DNA of 60,583 nt from an uncultured Gammaproteobacteria bacterium (GTDB taxonomy: Bacteria; Pseudomonadota; Gammaproteobacteria; Arenicellales; JAANXG01): NCBI GenBank assembly GCA_947259175.1, contig CAMYKW010000012.1, forward strand, positions 1 to 60,583, written 5' to 3'. This document shows, in pieces, positions 34,881 through 43,629 of this stretch (position 1 is its first letter; every line of letters starts with the position of its first letter). Made by a program: the position numbers and the translations under genes. The notes below the pieces were generated by a model, which was not told the origin of the DNA, made no database searches, and worked only from the letters and a program-made list of their open reading frames with translations.

Positions 34881-36152
34881 ATGAACACCACGAAACAGTC
34901 GCTCGGGGTGGTGGTCCTGGGGTCGACGGGGTCTGTCGGCGTCAACACGCTCGATGTCCTGTCACAGCACGAGTCTCGTTATCGGGTGCTCGCGTTAGCC
35001 GCGCATCGCAACGCGGCGTTGTTGCTGGAGCAATGCCGCAAACACCGGCCGCAGTTCGCGGTCCTGGCGGACGCGGTTGCCGCGGATGAGCTCAGCCGAC
35101 TGGTGCAGCAAGCGGGTTTGGATACCGAAGTATTGAGTGGCGAAGCCGGGGTGCGGCGGGTCGCGGCGCTTGCGCATGCCGATGTGATCATGGCGGCCAT
35201 CGTCGGCGCCGCCGGTTTGATGCCGGCCCTGGATGCGGTAAAGGCCGGGAAGAAAGTGCTGATTGCGAACAAAGAGCCCCTGGTTATGCTGGGGAATATG
35301 TTTGTTGCCGAGGCGCGCCGTTCCGGCGCGACGATCTTGCCCATCGACAGCGAACACAACGCCATATTCCAGTGTCTGCCGGCATCCTGCGGAAGCGGCA
35401 TACCGATCCCCGACGAACCTGGTGACCACGGTATTAGCCGAATCATATTGACTGCTTCCGGTGGCCCGTTTAGAAACTGCACCGTTGAAGAGCTGGAGTA
35501 CGTCACCCCTGCCCAGGCATGTTCGCACCCGAACTGGAATATGGGTAAGAAGATCTCGGTAGATTCGGCGACAATGATGAACAAGGGTTTGGAAATTATC
35601 GAAGCAACTCGCTTATTCAACGTCGGCCCGGAAAACGTCGATGTCGTGATTCATCCGCAAAGCATCGTGCACTCGATGGTGGAATATGTCGACGGGTCGG
35701 TGCTGGCGCAACTCGCGAGTCCCGACATGCGCATTCCCATTGCCCACGCACTGGCGTGGCCGGAGCGCATGTCCTCCGGCGCACAACGGCTGGATTTGAG
35801 TGCCTCCGGGGCGCTCGAATTCGAGCCACCTCGGTTGGACCGATTTCCATGTCTGCGTATCGCCGGAGAGGTCGCAAAGAGAGGAGGCACCGCCCCAAGT
35901 ATCGCCAATGCCGCCAATGAAGTGGCGGTGGACGCCTTTCTGAACGGAAGACTCGGATTTACAGACATACCCTGGCTTATATCCACCACCTTGGATCAAG
36001 TCGCTGCCGTGGATGAGTGCGATCTGGAGTCGGTGCTGGCCGCCGACGAACACGCCCGGAATTATGCGCGGGACAAAGTCGCCGTGGCATCGCGCCGTCG
36101 GCGCAGCGGGAATCGGCAGGCGGCCGTGACCCAATCCGTGGGCGGGAATTAG
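34881..36152 (+). CDS. dxr: DXP reductoisomerase
   Basis: A 423-aa NADPH enzyme forming methylerythritol phosphate, the committed isoprenoid step that supplies uppS. Motifs are GSTGSVGVNTLDV (NADPH), ANKEPLVMLG and DSEHNAIFQCL (metal and substrate). About 20 residues longer than usual at a basic C-terminus. Confidence 0.97.
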   Translation: MNTTKQSLGVVVLGSTGSVGVNTLDVLSQHESRYRVLALAAHRNAALLLEQCRKHRPQFAVLADAVAADELSRLVQQAGLDTEVLSGEAGVRRVAALAHADVIMAAIVGAAGLMPALDAVKAGKKVLIANKEPLVMLGNMFVAEARRSGATILPIDSEHNAIFQCLPASCGSGIPIPDEPGDHGISRIILTASGGPFRNCTVEELEYVTPAQACSHPNWNMGKKISVDSATMMNKGLEIIEATRLFNVGPENVDVVIHPQSIVHSMVEYVDGSVLAQLASPDMRIPIAHALAWPERMSSGAQRLDLSASGALEFEPPRLDRFPCLRIAGEVAKRGGTAPSIANAANEVAVDAFLNGRLGFTDIPWLISTTLDQVAAVDECDLESVLAADEHARNYARDKVAVASRRRRSGNRQAAVTQSVGGN

Positions 36153-36154
36153 TC

Positions 36155-37519
36155 GTGGTGGAGCTACTATATAGCATCGGTGGATTTGTCGTCGCCCTGG
36201 GGATACTGGTGACGGTCCATGAGTTCGGCCATTTCTGGGTCGCCAGGCGCCTGGGCGTCAAGGTGTTGCGGTTTTCGGTGGGCTTTGGCCGGCCGTTGTG
36301 GCTCAGGCGCGGCAAAAGGGATGACACCGAATATGTGGTCGCGGCAATTCCCCTCGGGGGCTATGTGAAAATGCTCGACGAGAACGAGGAGGAGGTGCCG
36401 GAACAGGAACGGCACCGTGCGTTTAACCGACAAGTCTTGTGGAAACGCGTGGCCATTGTGCTTGCCGGGCCGATGTTCAATTTTCTGTTTGCAATACTGG
36501 CCTACTGGATGGTTTTCGTTGCCGGGGTGGACGGCATCAAGCCGGTGGTGGGGCGGGTGGTGGAAAACTCCATCGCCCAGCAAGGGGGTTTCCAGGTGGG
36601 GGATGAGATAGTGGCGATAGACGGCAAACCGAACCGTAGCTGGGATGAGCATCGGCTGTATTTATTCAATCAAGCGTTCAAACAGCGGCAGATCCCGGTG
36701 GAGGTCATCGCTACCGACGGCGTCCAGCGCACGAGGGAAATCGACCTGCGTAAACTGCCGTTATCAGAAATCAACTCCGCGCTGTTGGAACGAGGAATCG
36801 GACTGATGGGGTATATCCCCGAGGCTGAACCCGTCATCGGCAAAGTACAGGCCGGCTTACCCGCTGACATAGCCGGTCTTCGAGCCGGTGATCGCATCGC
36901 GGGTATTAACGGCCGACCGATTGCATCGTGGTTGGAAGTGGTGGAGCTGATCCAACCCCTTGGGGGACGGGAGGTCACCCTGGAGGTATCGCGCTCGGGT
37001 GAGGTCATGTCATTCGAGCTGGTTCCCGAGCGCGTGCAGATTGACGGCAAGGAGATCGGGCGAATCGGTATCCAGCCGGCGCCGCTGGAGATTCCGGAGG
37101 GTTTGCGGGTGAAAATTCGCTACGGCCCCGGCGAGGCCTTGATCAACAGTCTGCAGAGTACCTGGACGATGTCCGTTCTGACGATAAAAATGCTTGTGAA
37201 GATCGTCCAGTTGGAGGTTTCCACAAAGAACATCAGTGGACCGCTCACCATAGCTCAATACGCGGGGCACACCGTGCGCATCGGATTTATCCAGTTCATG
37301 GTATTCCTTGCAGTGGTCAGCATCAGCCTGGGGGTCCTCAACCTTCTGCCTATCCCGATCCTGGACGGCGGTCATCTTCTGTACTATCTGGTCGAAGCCA
37401 TTACGGGGAAACCCCTTTCCAAGGAAATGTTGGTTTGGGGACAACAAGTTGGCATCGTGCTGTTGTTCGCACTTATGAGCCTGGCTTTTTATAATGATAT
37501 AGTTCGGTTGCTCCAGTGA
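36155..37519 (+). CDS. rseP: Site-2 intramembrane protease RseP
   Basis: A 454-aa inner-membrane zinc protease that cleaves anti-sigma-E and signal-peptide remnants. HEFGHFWVARRLG lies in the first membrane segment, two PDZ domains follow, and the second zinc-ligand motif is PIPILDGGHL. The start is GTG at 36155 or 36158, just after dxr; the upstream frame lies inside dxr. Confidence 0.96.
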   Translation: MVELLYSIGGFVVALGILVTVHEFGHFWVARRLGVKVLRFSVGFGRPLWLRRGKRDDTEYVVAAIPLGGYVKMLDENEEEVPEQERHRAFNRQVLWKRVAIVLAGPMFNFLFAILAYWMVFVAGVDGIKPVVGRVVENSIAQQGGFQVGDEIVAIDGKPNRSWDEHRLYLFNQAFKQRQIPVEVIATDGVQRTREIDLRKLPLSEINSALLERGIGLMGYIPEAEPVIGKVQAGLPADIAGLRAGDRIAGINGRPIASWLEVVELIQPLGGREVTLEVSRSGEVMSFELVPERVQIDGKEIGRIGIQPAPLEIPEGLRVKIRYGPGEALINSLQSTWTMSVLTIKMLVKIVQLEVSTKNISGPLTIAQYAGHTVRIGFIQFMVFLAVVSISLGVLNLLPIPILDGGHLLYYLVEAITGKPLSKEMLVWGQQVGIVLLFALMSLAFYNDIVRLLQ

Positions 37520-37583
37520 CGCGCTTTATGCCCGTTCGTATCGCCGAGAGCGAGACATCTTTTCAAATATAATATTGCAAAAA

Positions 37584-39866
37584 ATGAAAAAGCTATTGGT
37601 TGGCTTATGTGTGTTGTTCGCATTTGCTAGGCTTGCGACGGCTATCGAGAGTTTTGTCGTCTCGGATATTCGCGTTGAAGGATTGCAGCGTATTTCCGCC
37701 GGTACGGTGTTCAATTATTTGCCCGTAAAGGTCGGTGATCGAATCGATGATGAGACCGCCCAGCAATCGATACGCGCTCTTTATCAGACCGGGTTCTTCG
37801 AAGATGTGCAATTGGAGCAAGAAGGAACCGTGTTGATTGTGGTTGTGAAGGAGCGGCCATCGATAGCGAAGATTGAATTCAAGGGCAATAAAGCCCTGGA
37901 TAAAGACACCCTCGCGGAGGGGATGAAGCAGATCGGATTTGTTGAGGGCCGTGTGTTCAACCAGTCTATTCTCGATCGAGTCGTCCAGGAACTGAAAAAT
38001 CAATATTTCGCCCAAGGGAAATACGGAGCCGAGATCGAGACCGTCGTCACGCCTCTGGAAAGGAGCAGGGTGTCGGTCACCGTTGACATCACCGAGGGAG
38101 AAACTGCGAAGATCAAGCAAATCAATATTGTCGGAAACGAGGCATATTCCGAAAAGGAACTTCAAAAGCGCTTCAAGCTGAGCACGCCGACCATATTCAG
38201 TTTCTTGTCCAAGAAAGACAGGTATTCCAAACAAAAACTATCCGCCGATCTGGAATCCTTGCGCAGCTTCTATCAGGACCAGGGTTATCTCGACTTCGAT
38301 ATCGAGTCTACCCAGGTTTCAATCTCCGCCGATAAACGCGACATATTCATTACGATAAATATCACCGAGGGCGACAAGTACACGGTATCGGATTTTTCCA
38401 TTAAAGGAAGATTGGTGGTCCCGGAGCCCGAACTTATTTCTCTGGTTACCATCAATCCCGGCGACACCTATTCACGCAAAGAAATCAGTGCCAGTCGCAA
38501 GATAATTGCGGATCGCCTCGCCGACGAGGGCTACGCATTTACAAACGTCCGGGCGGTTCCGGAAATCGACAAGGAAAATCAGACCGTCTCGTTCACCTTT
38601 GTTGTCGATCCGGGACGACGAATTTATGTGCGTCGAATCAATATCAGCGGCAACACCACTACTCGGGATTCCGTAATCCGCCGTGAGATGCGGCAGCTCG
38701 AGGGAGCCTGGTACTCGGCCGCAAAAATCCAGCGGTCGCGGGTTCGCCTGCAGCGGCTTGGATTTTTCGACGATGTTAAGATCGACACGCCGACGGTGCC
38801 CGGCAGTCCGGATCAGGTGGATGTAAATGTGGAAGTGAAGGAGCGGTCCACCGGCAGCGTGCTGTTCGGTGTCGGCTATTCAGATGCGGACGGTCTGCTG
38901 CTTCAGGCGAGTGTCTCACAGCGTAATCTGTTCGGCACCGGCCGCGAATTGAACCTGAGTTTCGACAACTCGTCGGTGACGCGGGTTATCAACCTACAGT
39001 ACCTGAATCCGTATCACACCATTGACGGCATCAGCCGGGGATTCAACCTGTTTCGCCGCGAAGTCGATGCCGAGGAGGCGAATACTGCGGAGTACGTAAC
39101 TGACACTACGGGACTTGGGGTCAACTACCGATTCCCATTGAGCGAGTTTAATTCTTTGAATGCCGGGCTGTCTTTCGAGCGGGTGGAACTCGAAGCAACC
39201 CCGGAAACACCGCCGGAAATATTGAGTTTCATCGAAACAAGCCCTTCCAACGACATCGCCCCGTTCAAAGGCAGCGTCGCTCACGACACACGCGACAGCA
39301 TCCTTTACCCGACAACCGGACTGCTGAATCGGTTATCATGGGAGTTGGCATTACCGGGGCTCGACCTGGAATACGCGAAATTGAATTACCGGCTCTCTTG
39401 GTATCGGCCGGTGACCGACAATATGGTATTCAAGGCGGCGGGCGAACTCGGCTACGGAAATGGATATGGGGATACGGAAGAACTTCCGTTTTTCAAAAAC
39501 TTCTTTGCCGGCGGCGCCGGAACCGTGCGCGGCTATAAAGCCAGATCCTTGGGACCGCGGGATACCGGTGAAACTCCTGCACCATTGGGGGGCAGCCGCC
39601 GGGTCTTGACCAACGTGGAGTTGTTGTTTCCGATACCGGGTACCGAGGCGCGCGACAAGCGATTCAGCATCTTTATAGACGGTGGACAAGTCTACGGTTC
39701 GGATGAAAATGTTGACTTGTCCGAGATGCGATTCTCCACCGGACTTGCGTTTAATTGGTTCTCGCCGTTGGGGCCGCTGTCGGTCAGCTATGGTGTGCCA
39801 ATTAATGATAAAGAAGGAGACGAAACCGAGAACGTGCAGGTAACCATAGGCAGATTCTTTCGTTAG
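37584..39866 (+). CDS. bamA: Outer-membrane assembly factor BamA
   Basis: A 760-aa core of the BAM complex. A signal peptide (residues 1-20, ending LATA) precedes five POTRA domains to about residue 425 (first: VSDIRVEGLQRISAGTVF). A 16-strand barrel follows, with GGAGTVRGYKARSLGP, the conserved loop 6 motif, and a terminal Phe-Arg. The ATG at 37584 is chosen over a TTG three codons earlier. Confidence 0.97.
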   Translation: MKKLLVGLCVLFAFARLATAIESFVVSDIRVEGLQRISAGTVFNYLPVKVGDRIDDETAQQSIRALYQTGFFEDVQLEQEGTVLIVVVKERPSIAKIEFKGNKALDKDTLAEGMKQIGFVEGRVFNQSILDRVVQELKNQYFAQGKYGAEIETVVTPLERSRVSVTVDITEGETAKIKQINIVGNEAYSEKELQKRFKLSTPTIFSFLSKKDRYSKQKLSADLESLRSFYQDQGYLDFDIESTQVSISADKRDIFITINITEGDKYTVSDFSIKGRLVVPEPELISLVTINPGDTYSRKEISASRKIIADRLADEGYAFTNVRAVPEIDKENQTVSFTFVVDPGRRIYVRRINISGNTTTRDSVIRREMRQLEGAWYSAAKIQRSRVRLQRLGFFDDVKIDTPTVPGSPDQVDVNVEVKERSTGSVLFGVGYSDADGLLLQASVSQRNLFGTGRELNLSFDNSSVTRVINLQYLNPYHTIDGISRGFNLFRREVDAEEANTAEYVTDTTGLGVNYRFPLSEFNSLNAGLSFERVELEATPETPPEILSFIETSPSNDIAPFKGSVAHDTRDSILYPTTGLLNRLSWELALPGLDLEYAKLNYRLSWYRPVTDNMVFKAAGELGYGNGYGDTEELPFFKNFFAGGAGTVRGYKARSLGPRDTGETPAPLGGSRRVLTNVELLFPIPGTEARDKRFSIFIDGGQVYGSDENVDLSEMRFSTGLAFNWFSPLGPLSVSYGVPINDKEGDETENVQVTIGRFFR

Positions 39867-39904
39867 TGTCATCGGACGTAACCTTAGGGCGGGTATATCA
39901 AGTG

Positions 39905-40429
39905 ATGTGTTTAAAGAAATTCGTTGTCGGTGTATCGGGCATTGCAGCCCTGGTTGTTGTGTCTGTCTGTTGGGCTCAGCAGCCTAAAATCGGATATGTC
40001 AATGTCGTCAAGGTGATCGAAGAGGCCCCCCAAGGTGATGCGGCTTTAAAAAAGCTGGAGTCCGAATTCGGACCTAGAGATCGCCAGTTGCGTGTTACCG
40101 GGGACAAGGTAAAGAAACTCGAGGATGAGCTCGAGAAAAACGAATTGGTGATTAAGGAATCTGAACGCCGAGAGAAAGAAAGGGAACTGCGTGATCTCAA
40201 GCGTAAATTAAAGCGACAAACGCAAGAGTTTCGAGAAGATTACAGTGTTAGAAGAAACGAGGAGCTGCGCGAACTGGAGAAGATCGTGCATAAGGCAATT
40301 GTCGAGATTGCCAAAGTCGATAAATATTCCCTGATTATTCATCAGGGAGTGGTTTATGCCGACGATACGATGGACATCACGGAACATGTGCTCAAGAAAC
40401 TGGAAACCGCGCGAAAGAGTACTAAATGA
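39905..40429 (+). CDS. skp: Periplasmic chaperone Skp/OmpH
   Basis: A 174-aa holdase that guards unfolded outer-membrane proteins for BamA. It has a signal peptide ending CWAQ, then KIGYVNVVKVIEEAPQG and a long charged coiled coil (about residues 55-130). The ATG at 39905 gives the signal peptide directly. The next gene is fabZ; lpxD, expected here, is absent. Confidence 0.92.
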   Translation: MCLKKFVVGVSGIAALVVVSVCWAQQPKIGYVNVVKVIEEAPQGDAALKKLESEFGPRDRQLRVTGDKVKKLEDELEKNELVIKESERREKERELRDLKRKLKRQTQEFREDYSVRRNEELRELEKIVHKAIVEIAKVDKYSLIIHQGVVYADDTMDITEHVLKKLETARKSTK

Positions 40430-40503
40430 TGCATCGTGACGGTACGTCCTCAATCGCGGTTGCCGTCAAGTGGGCGCCGTTATGTGTAAACGGGAGAGCA
40501 TAG

Positions 40504-40947
40504 GTGGAAGGAATAGACATCCACGAAATCAGAAACTATCTCCCGCATCGATATCCCTTTCTGCTCGTTGACCGAATCGTCGACCTGGTCGCGGGAGAGT
40601 CCCTCACTGCGATCAAGAATGTGACGATAAACGAGCCGTTCTTTCCCGGACACTTTCCCAATCGGCCGGTAATGCCTGGAGTTTTGATCGTAGAGGCGAT
40701 GGCGCAAGCGGCCGCGATCCTCGCAAGTTATGGCCTGGATATATCGGGTGGCGAGAAACGGATTTACTATTTTACCGGAATCGACAAAGCACGTTTCAAG
40801 AGACCGGTTGAACCCGGCGACCAACTTCGAATCGACGTCACGATATTGCGCCGCATAAAAAATATGTGGCGCTGCGGCGGTGAGGCCAACGTGGATGGTA
40901 TTTTGTGCGCCAGCGCAAACCTGATGTTTACGTACAAGGACCTATAA
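40504..40947 (+). CDS. fabZ: 3-hydroxyacyl-ACP dehydratase
   Basis: A 147-aa hot-dog-fold dehydratase of fatty acid synthesis. LPHRYPFLLVDRI and the active-site FPGHFPNRPVMPGVL with AMAQAAA are visible. GTG start. It draws on the same hydroxyacyl-ACP pool as the adjacent lpxA. Confidence 0.97.
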   Translation: MEGIDIHEIRNYLPHRYPFLLVDRIVDLVAGESLTAIKNVTINEPFFPGHFPNRPVMPGVLIVEAMAQAAAILASYGLDISGGEKRIYYFTGIDKARFKRPVEPGDQLRIDVTILRRIKNMWRCGGEANVDGILCASANLMFTYKDL

Positions 40948-41718
40948 GTGATCGATGACCGTGCGGTCATAGCGGCCGGCGCCCGGTTGGGTGCAAATGT
41001 CAGTGTCGGACCGTACTCAGTTATTGACGAAAACGTCGTTATCGGCGATGGGACGGCGGTAGGTCCCCATGTGGTGATCACGGGCCGTACCACCATCGGT
41101 CGCGATAATAGACTCTTTCAATTCTGTTCGATCGGAGAAGCGCCGCAGCATCTTGCTTATGCCGGCGCCGACACGCGTTTGGAGATAGGCAACGGCAACA
41201 TCATCCGCGAGTACTGCACGATAAATCGCGGTAGTGAGGAGAAAGAAGGCGTCACGCGCCTTGGTGATAACAATTTCTTAATGGCCTACGTCCATATCGC
41301 CCATGACTGTCAACTGGGTGACAACACGATATTTGCAAACTGCGCGAGTCTTGCGGGACACGTAACCGTTGGGGATTACGCCGTTCTTGGCGGGTTTTCA
41401 CTTGTGCATCAGTATTGCCGAATCGGCGCTCATTGTATTACCGGAATTGGTACAGTTTGTTTGCAGGACGTGCCTCCTTACATCATGGTGGCTGGAAACC
41501 GTGCCGAGCCGCACGGCATCAACGTCAAGGGCCTGCGAAAGAGGAGTTTCTCCAGCCACGACATTTCCGAATTGAAACAGGCGTATAAGCTGGTGTACCG
41601 CAGCAACCTCCCGCTGAAGGAATCGATCAGCCGTTTGGACGCTGATGAATGGCAAAGTCCGGAAGTTCGTAAATTGGCTCAGTTCCTGAAAAATACCCAT
41701 CGCGGCATTGTTCGCTAG
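40948..41718 (+). CDS. lpxA: UDP-GlcNAc acyltransferase
   Basis: A 256-aa hexapeptide-repeat trimer for the first lipid A step. Repeats such as GARLGANVSVGPYSVID and HVAHDCQLGDN-like AYVHIAHDCQLG (catalytic His) are present. GTG start directly after the fabZ stop. Confidence 0.97.
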   Translation: MIDDRAVIAAGARLGANVSVGPYSVIDENVVIGDGTAVGPHVVITGRTTIGRDNRLFQFCSIGEAPQHLAYAGADTRLEIGNGNIIREYCTINRGSEEKEGVTRLGDNNFLMAYVHIAHDCQLGDNTIFANCASLAGHVTVGDYAVLGGFSLVHQYCRIGAHCITGIGTVCLQDVPPYIMVAGNRAEPHGINVKGLRKRSFSSHDISELKQAYKLVYRSNLPLKESISRLDADEWQSPEVRKLAQFLKNTHRGIVR

Positions 41719-41866
41719 CAATTCCAAGTCAATACGCCGGCCTCGCAACGGCCATTCCCGCAGCTGCGGCGTGCATCGTGAAGCTCAACGAACTTTTAAC
41801 CACCGCCGGCGCGCTCATGATTCGCAGTCGCCCGGCAACAGTAACGGCGGGGCACCGTGACGGGAA

Positions 41867-43015
41867 ATGCGGGCTAAACCGCAAGTACTGAAGATCGGTG
41901 TTGTCGCCGGTGAGGCGTCCGGCGACATACTCGGCGCGCGACTGATTGACGTGATAAAAACGCGGCAGCCCGACGCCTCGATCAGCGGCATATGCGGACC
42001 TCGGATGACGGCGCTTGGAGCAGTGAGCATGTTCCCGATGGACAGTATCTCGGTGATGGGTCTGGATGATCTGGCCGCCAGATTGCTGAATATCATGCGT
42101 ACGCGCCGGCAGTTGGCGGAACACTTTATCAGCAATCCTCCGGACGTGTTTGTCGGTATTGATGTGCCCGATTTTAATCTTGGCCTCGAGGTCAAGCTGC
42201 GCCAGCGGGGCATCCGTACCGTCCATTACGTGAGTCCGACGGTTTGGGCGTGGCGGGGTTACCGAATACACAAAATCCGACGCGCCGTGAATCATATGTT
42301 GACGTTGTTTCCATTTGAAGCCGAGTACTATCGCAAGCACTCGGTTCCGGTTACCTTCGTCGGACATCCGATTGCAGATGAAATCGACCCGAACGTGGAT
42401 GTAACCGCGTTGCGCAACGGCTTCGGGGTGCAAGCCGATCAGTTAGTGGCGTTGCTGCCGGGCAGCCGAAAAAGTGAACTGAACGCCCTCGGATCATTGT
42501 TCATCGACGTTGCCAAGAACCTGTGTGAGCAGCGTCGCGATATTGAGTTTGTTGCGCCGTTCGTCGACGATGACACCAAGTCCTATTTCGGCAAGCTACT
42601 ACAGGACAGCGGTTATAATCTTCCCATCAAAGTGGTCACGGGCAGATCACGGCAGGCGATCGCCGCTAGCGACGTCGCGCTGCTGGCGTCCGGTACCGCC
42701 GCTCTGGAAGCCGCACTGTTCGCCAAGCCAATGGTAGTGGCCTACAAGGTTTCGTGGTTAACCGGCGTGCTGGTGAAGCTGTTCGCTCACGTTCGATATT
42801 TTTCCATGCCCAACAATCTTCTTGCACAACCGGTAGTGCCTGAATTGTTGCAGCGTGATGCAACAACGCAGAATCTGACCGCTGCTGTGGCCGAATTTCT
42901 GGACGATCCTGCGTTACGCAGCGATGTCTCAAGGCGCTTGGCCACCATCTACGATACGCTGAAGATGGGCGCCAGCGAACGCGCAGCGGACGTCATTTTG
43001 GGTCTCCCCGGATGA
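41867..43015 (+). CDS. lpxB: Lipid A disaccharide synthase
   Basis: A 382-aa GT19 enzyme joining two acylated glucosamines. VVAGEASGDILGARLI, VSPTVWAWRGYRIHKI and LLPGSRKSEL are family motifs. It is separated from lpxA by 148 nt with no gene seen; it overlaps rnhB by 4 nt (ATGA). Confidence 0.97.
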   Translation: MRAKPQVLKIGVVAGEASGDILGARLIDVIKTRQPDASISGICGPRMTALGAVSMFPMDSISVMGLDDLAARLLNIMRTRRQLAEHFISNPPDVFVGIDVPDFNLGLEVKLRQRGIRTVHYVSPTVWAWRGYRIHKIRRAVNHMLTLFPFEAEYYRKHSVPVTFVGHPIADEIDPNVDVTALRNGFGVQADQLVALLPGSRKSELNALGSLFIDVAKNLCEQRRDIEFVAPFVDDDTKSYFGKLLQDSGYNLPIKVVTGRSRQAIAASDVALLASGTAALEAALFAKPMVVAYKVSWLTGVLVKLFAHVRYFSMPNNLLAQPVVPELLQRDATTQNLTAAVAEFLDDPALRSDVSRRLATIYDTLKMGASERAADVILGLPG

Positions 43016-43629
43016 ACGTGGAGTACCAAGCCGCCACCGGGGACAGCGTCCGGCAAGCGGGGGTGGACGAAGCCGGCCGCGGACCCCTTGCGGGTCCGGT
43101 GGTCGCGGCAGCGGTGATACTGCCGGCGCATTATTCCCTCACCGGACTTGGTGACTCGAAACGAGTGAGCCGAACAATGCGCGAGCATTTGGAACGCGAG
43201 ATCAAACACCAGGCGCTTTGCTGGGCCATCGGTGAGGCCGGTGTCGATGAAATCGATATGCTGAATATTCTGCAGGCCACGTTGTTGGCTATGTACCGCG
43301 CCGTCAGCTCCCTGGCAATCGATCCGGAGCTGGTGTTGATCGACGGCTGTCATGCGCCTGAGTTGGGCTGTAAAGTACACACCGTGACGAGAGGCGATGC
43401 GTTGGTGCCATGCATATCGGCCGCGTCGATACTTGCGAAGGTGCACCGGGATAACATAATGACAGGGCTGCATAACGACTATCCGCAATACGGTTTCGCC
43501 ACGAATATGGGGTATCCAACGCGTCGGCATCTGCACGCCCTGGCAAAGTTCGGAGCGAGTGAGGTGCACAGGAGAACTTTCGCCCCGGTTCGCACGGTGA
43601 TCAGAGAGAATTCGGGGCGCGCCAGGTGA
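43012..43629 (+). CDS. rnhB: Ribonuclease HII
   Basis: A 205-aa nuclease removing ribonucleotides from DNA. VDEAGRGPLAGPVVAAAV holds the catalytic Asp-Glu pair and LVLIDGCHAP a further Asp. Linked by 4-nt overlaps to lpxB and dnaE. Confidence 0.97.
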   Translation: MNVEYQAATGDSVRQAGVDEAGRGPLAGPVVAAAVILPAHYSLTGLGDSKRVSRTMREHLEREIKHQALCWAIGEAGVDEIDMLNILQATLLAMYRAVSSLAIDPELVLIDGCHAPELGCKVHTVTRGDALVPCISAASILAKVHRDNIMTGLHNDYPQYGFATNMGYPTRRHLHALAKFGASEVHRRTFAPVRTVIRENSGRAR

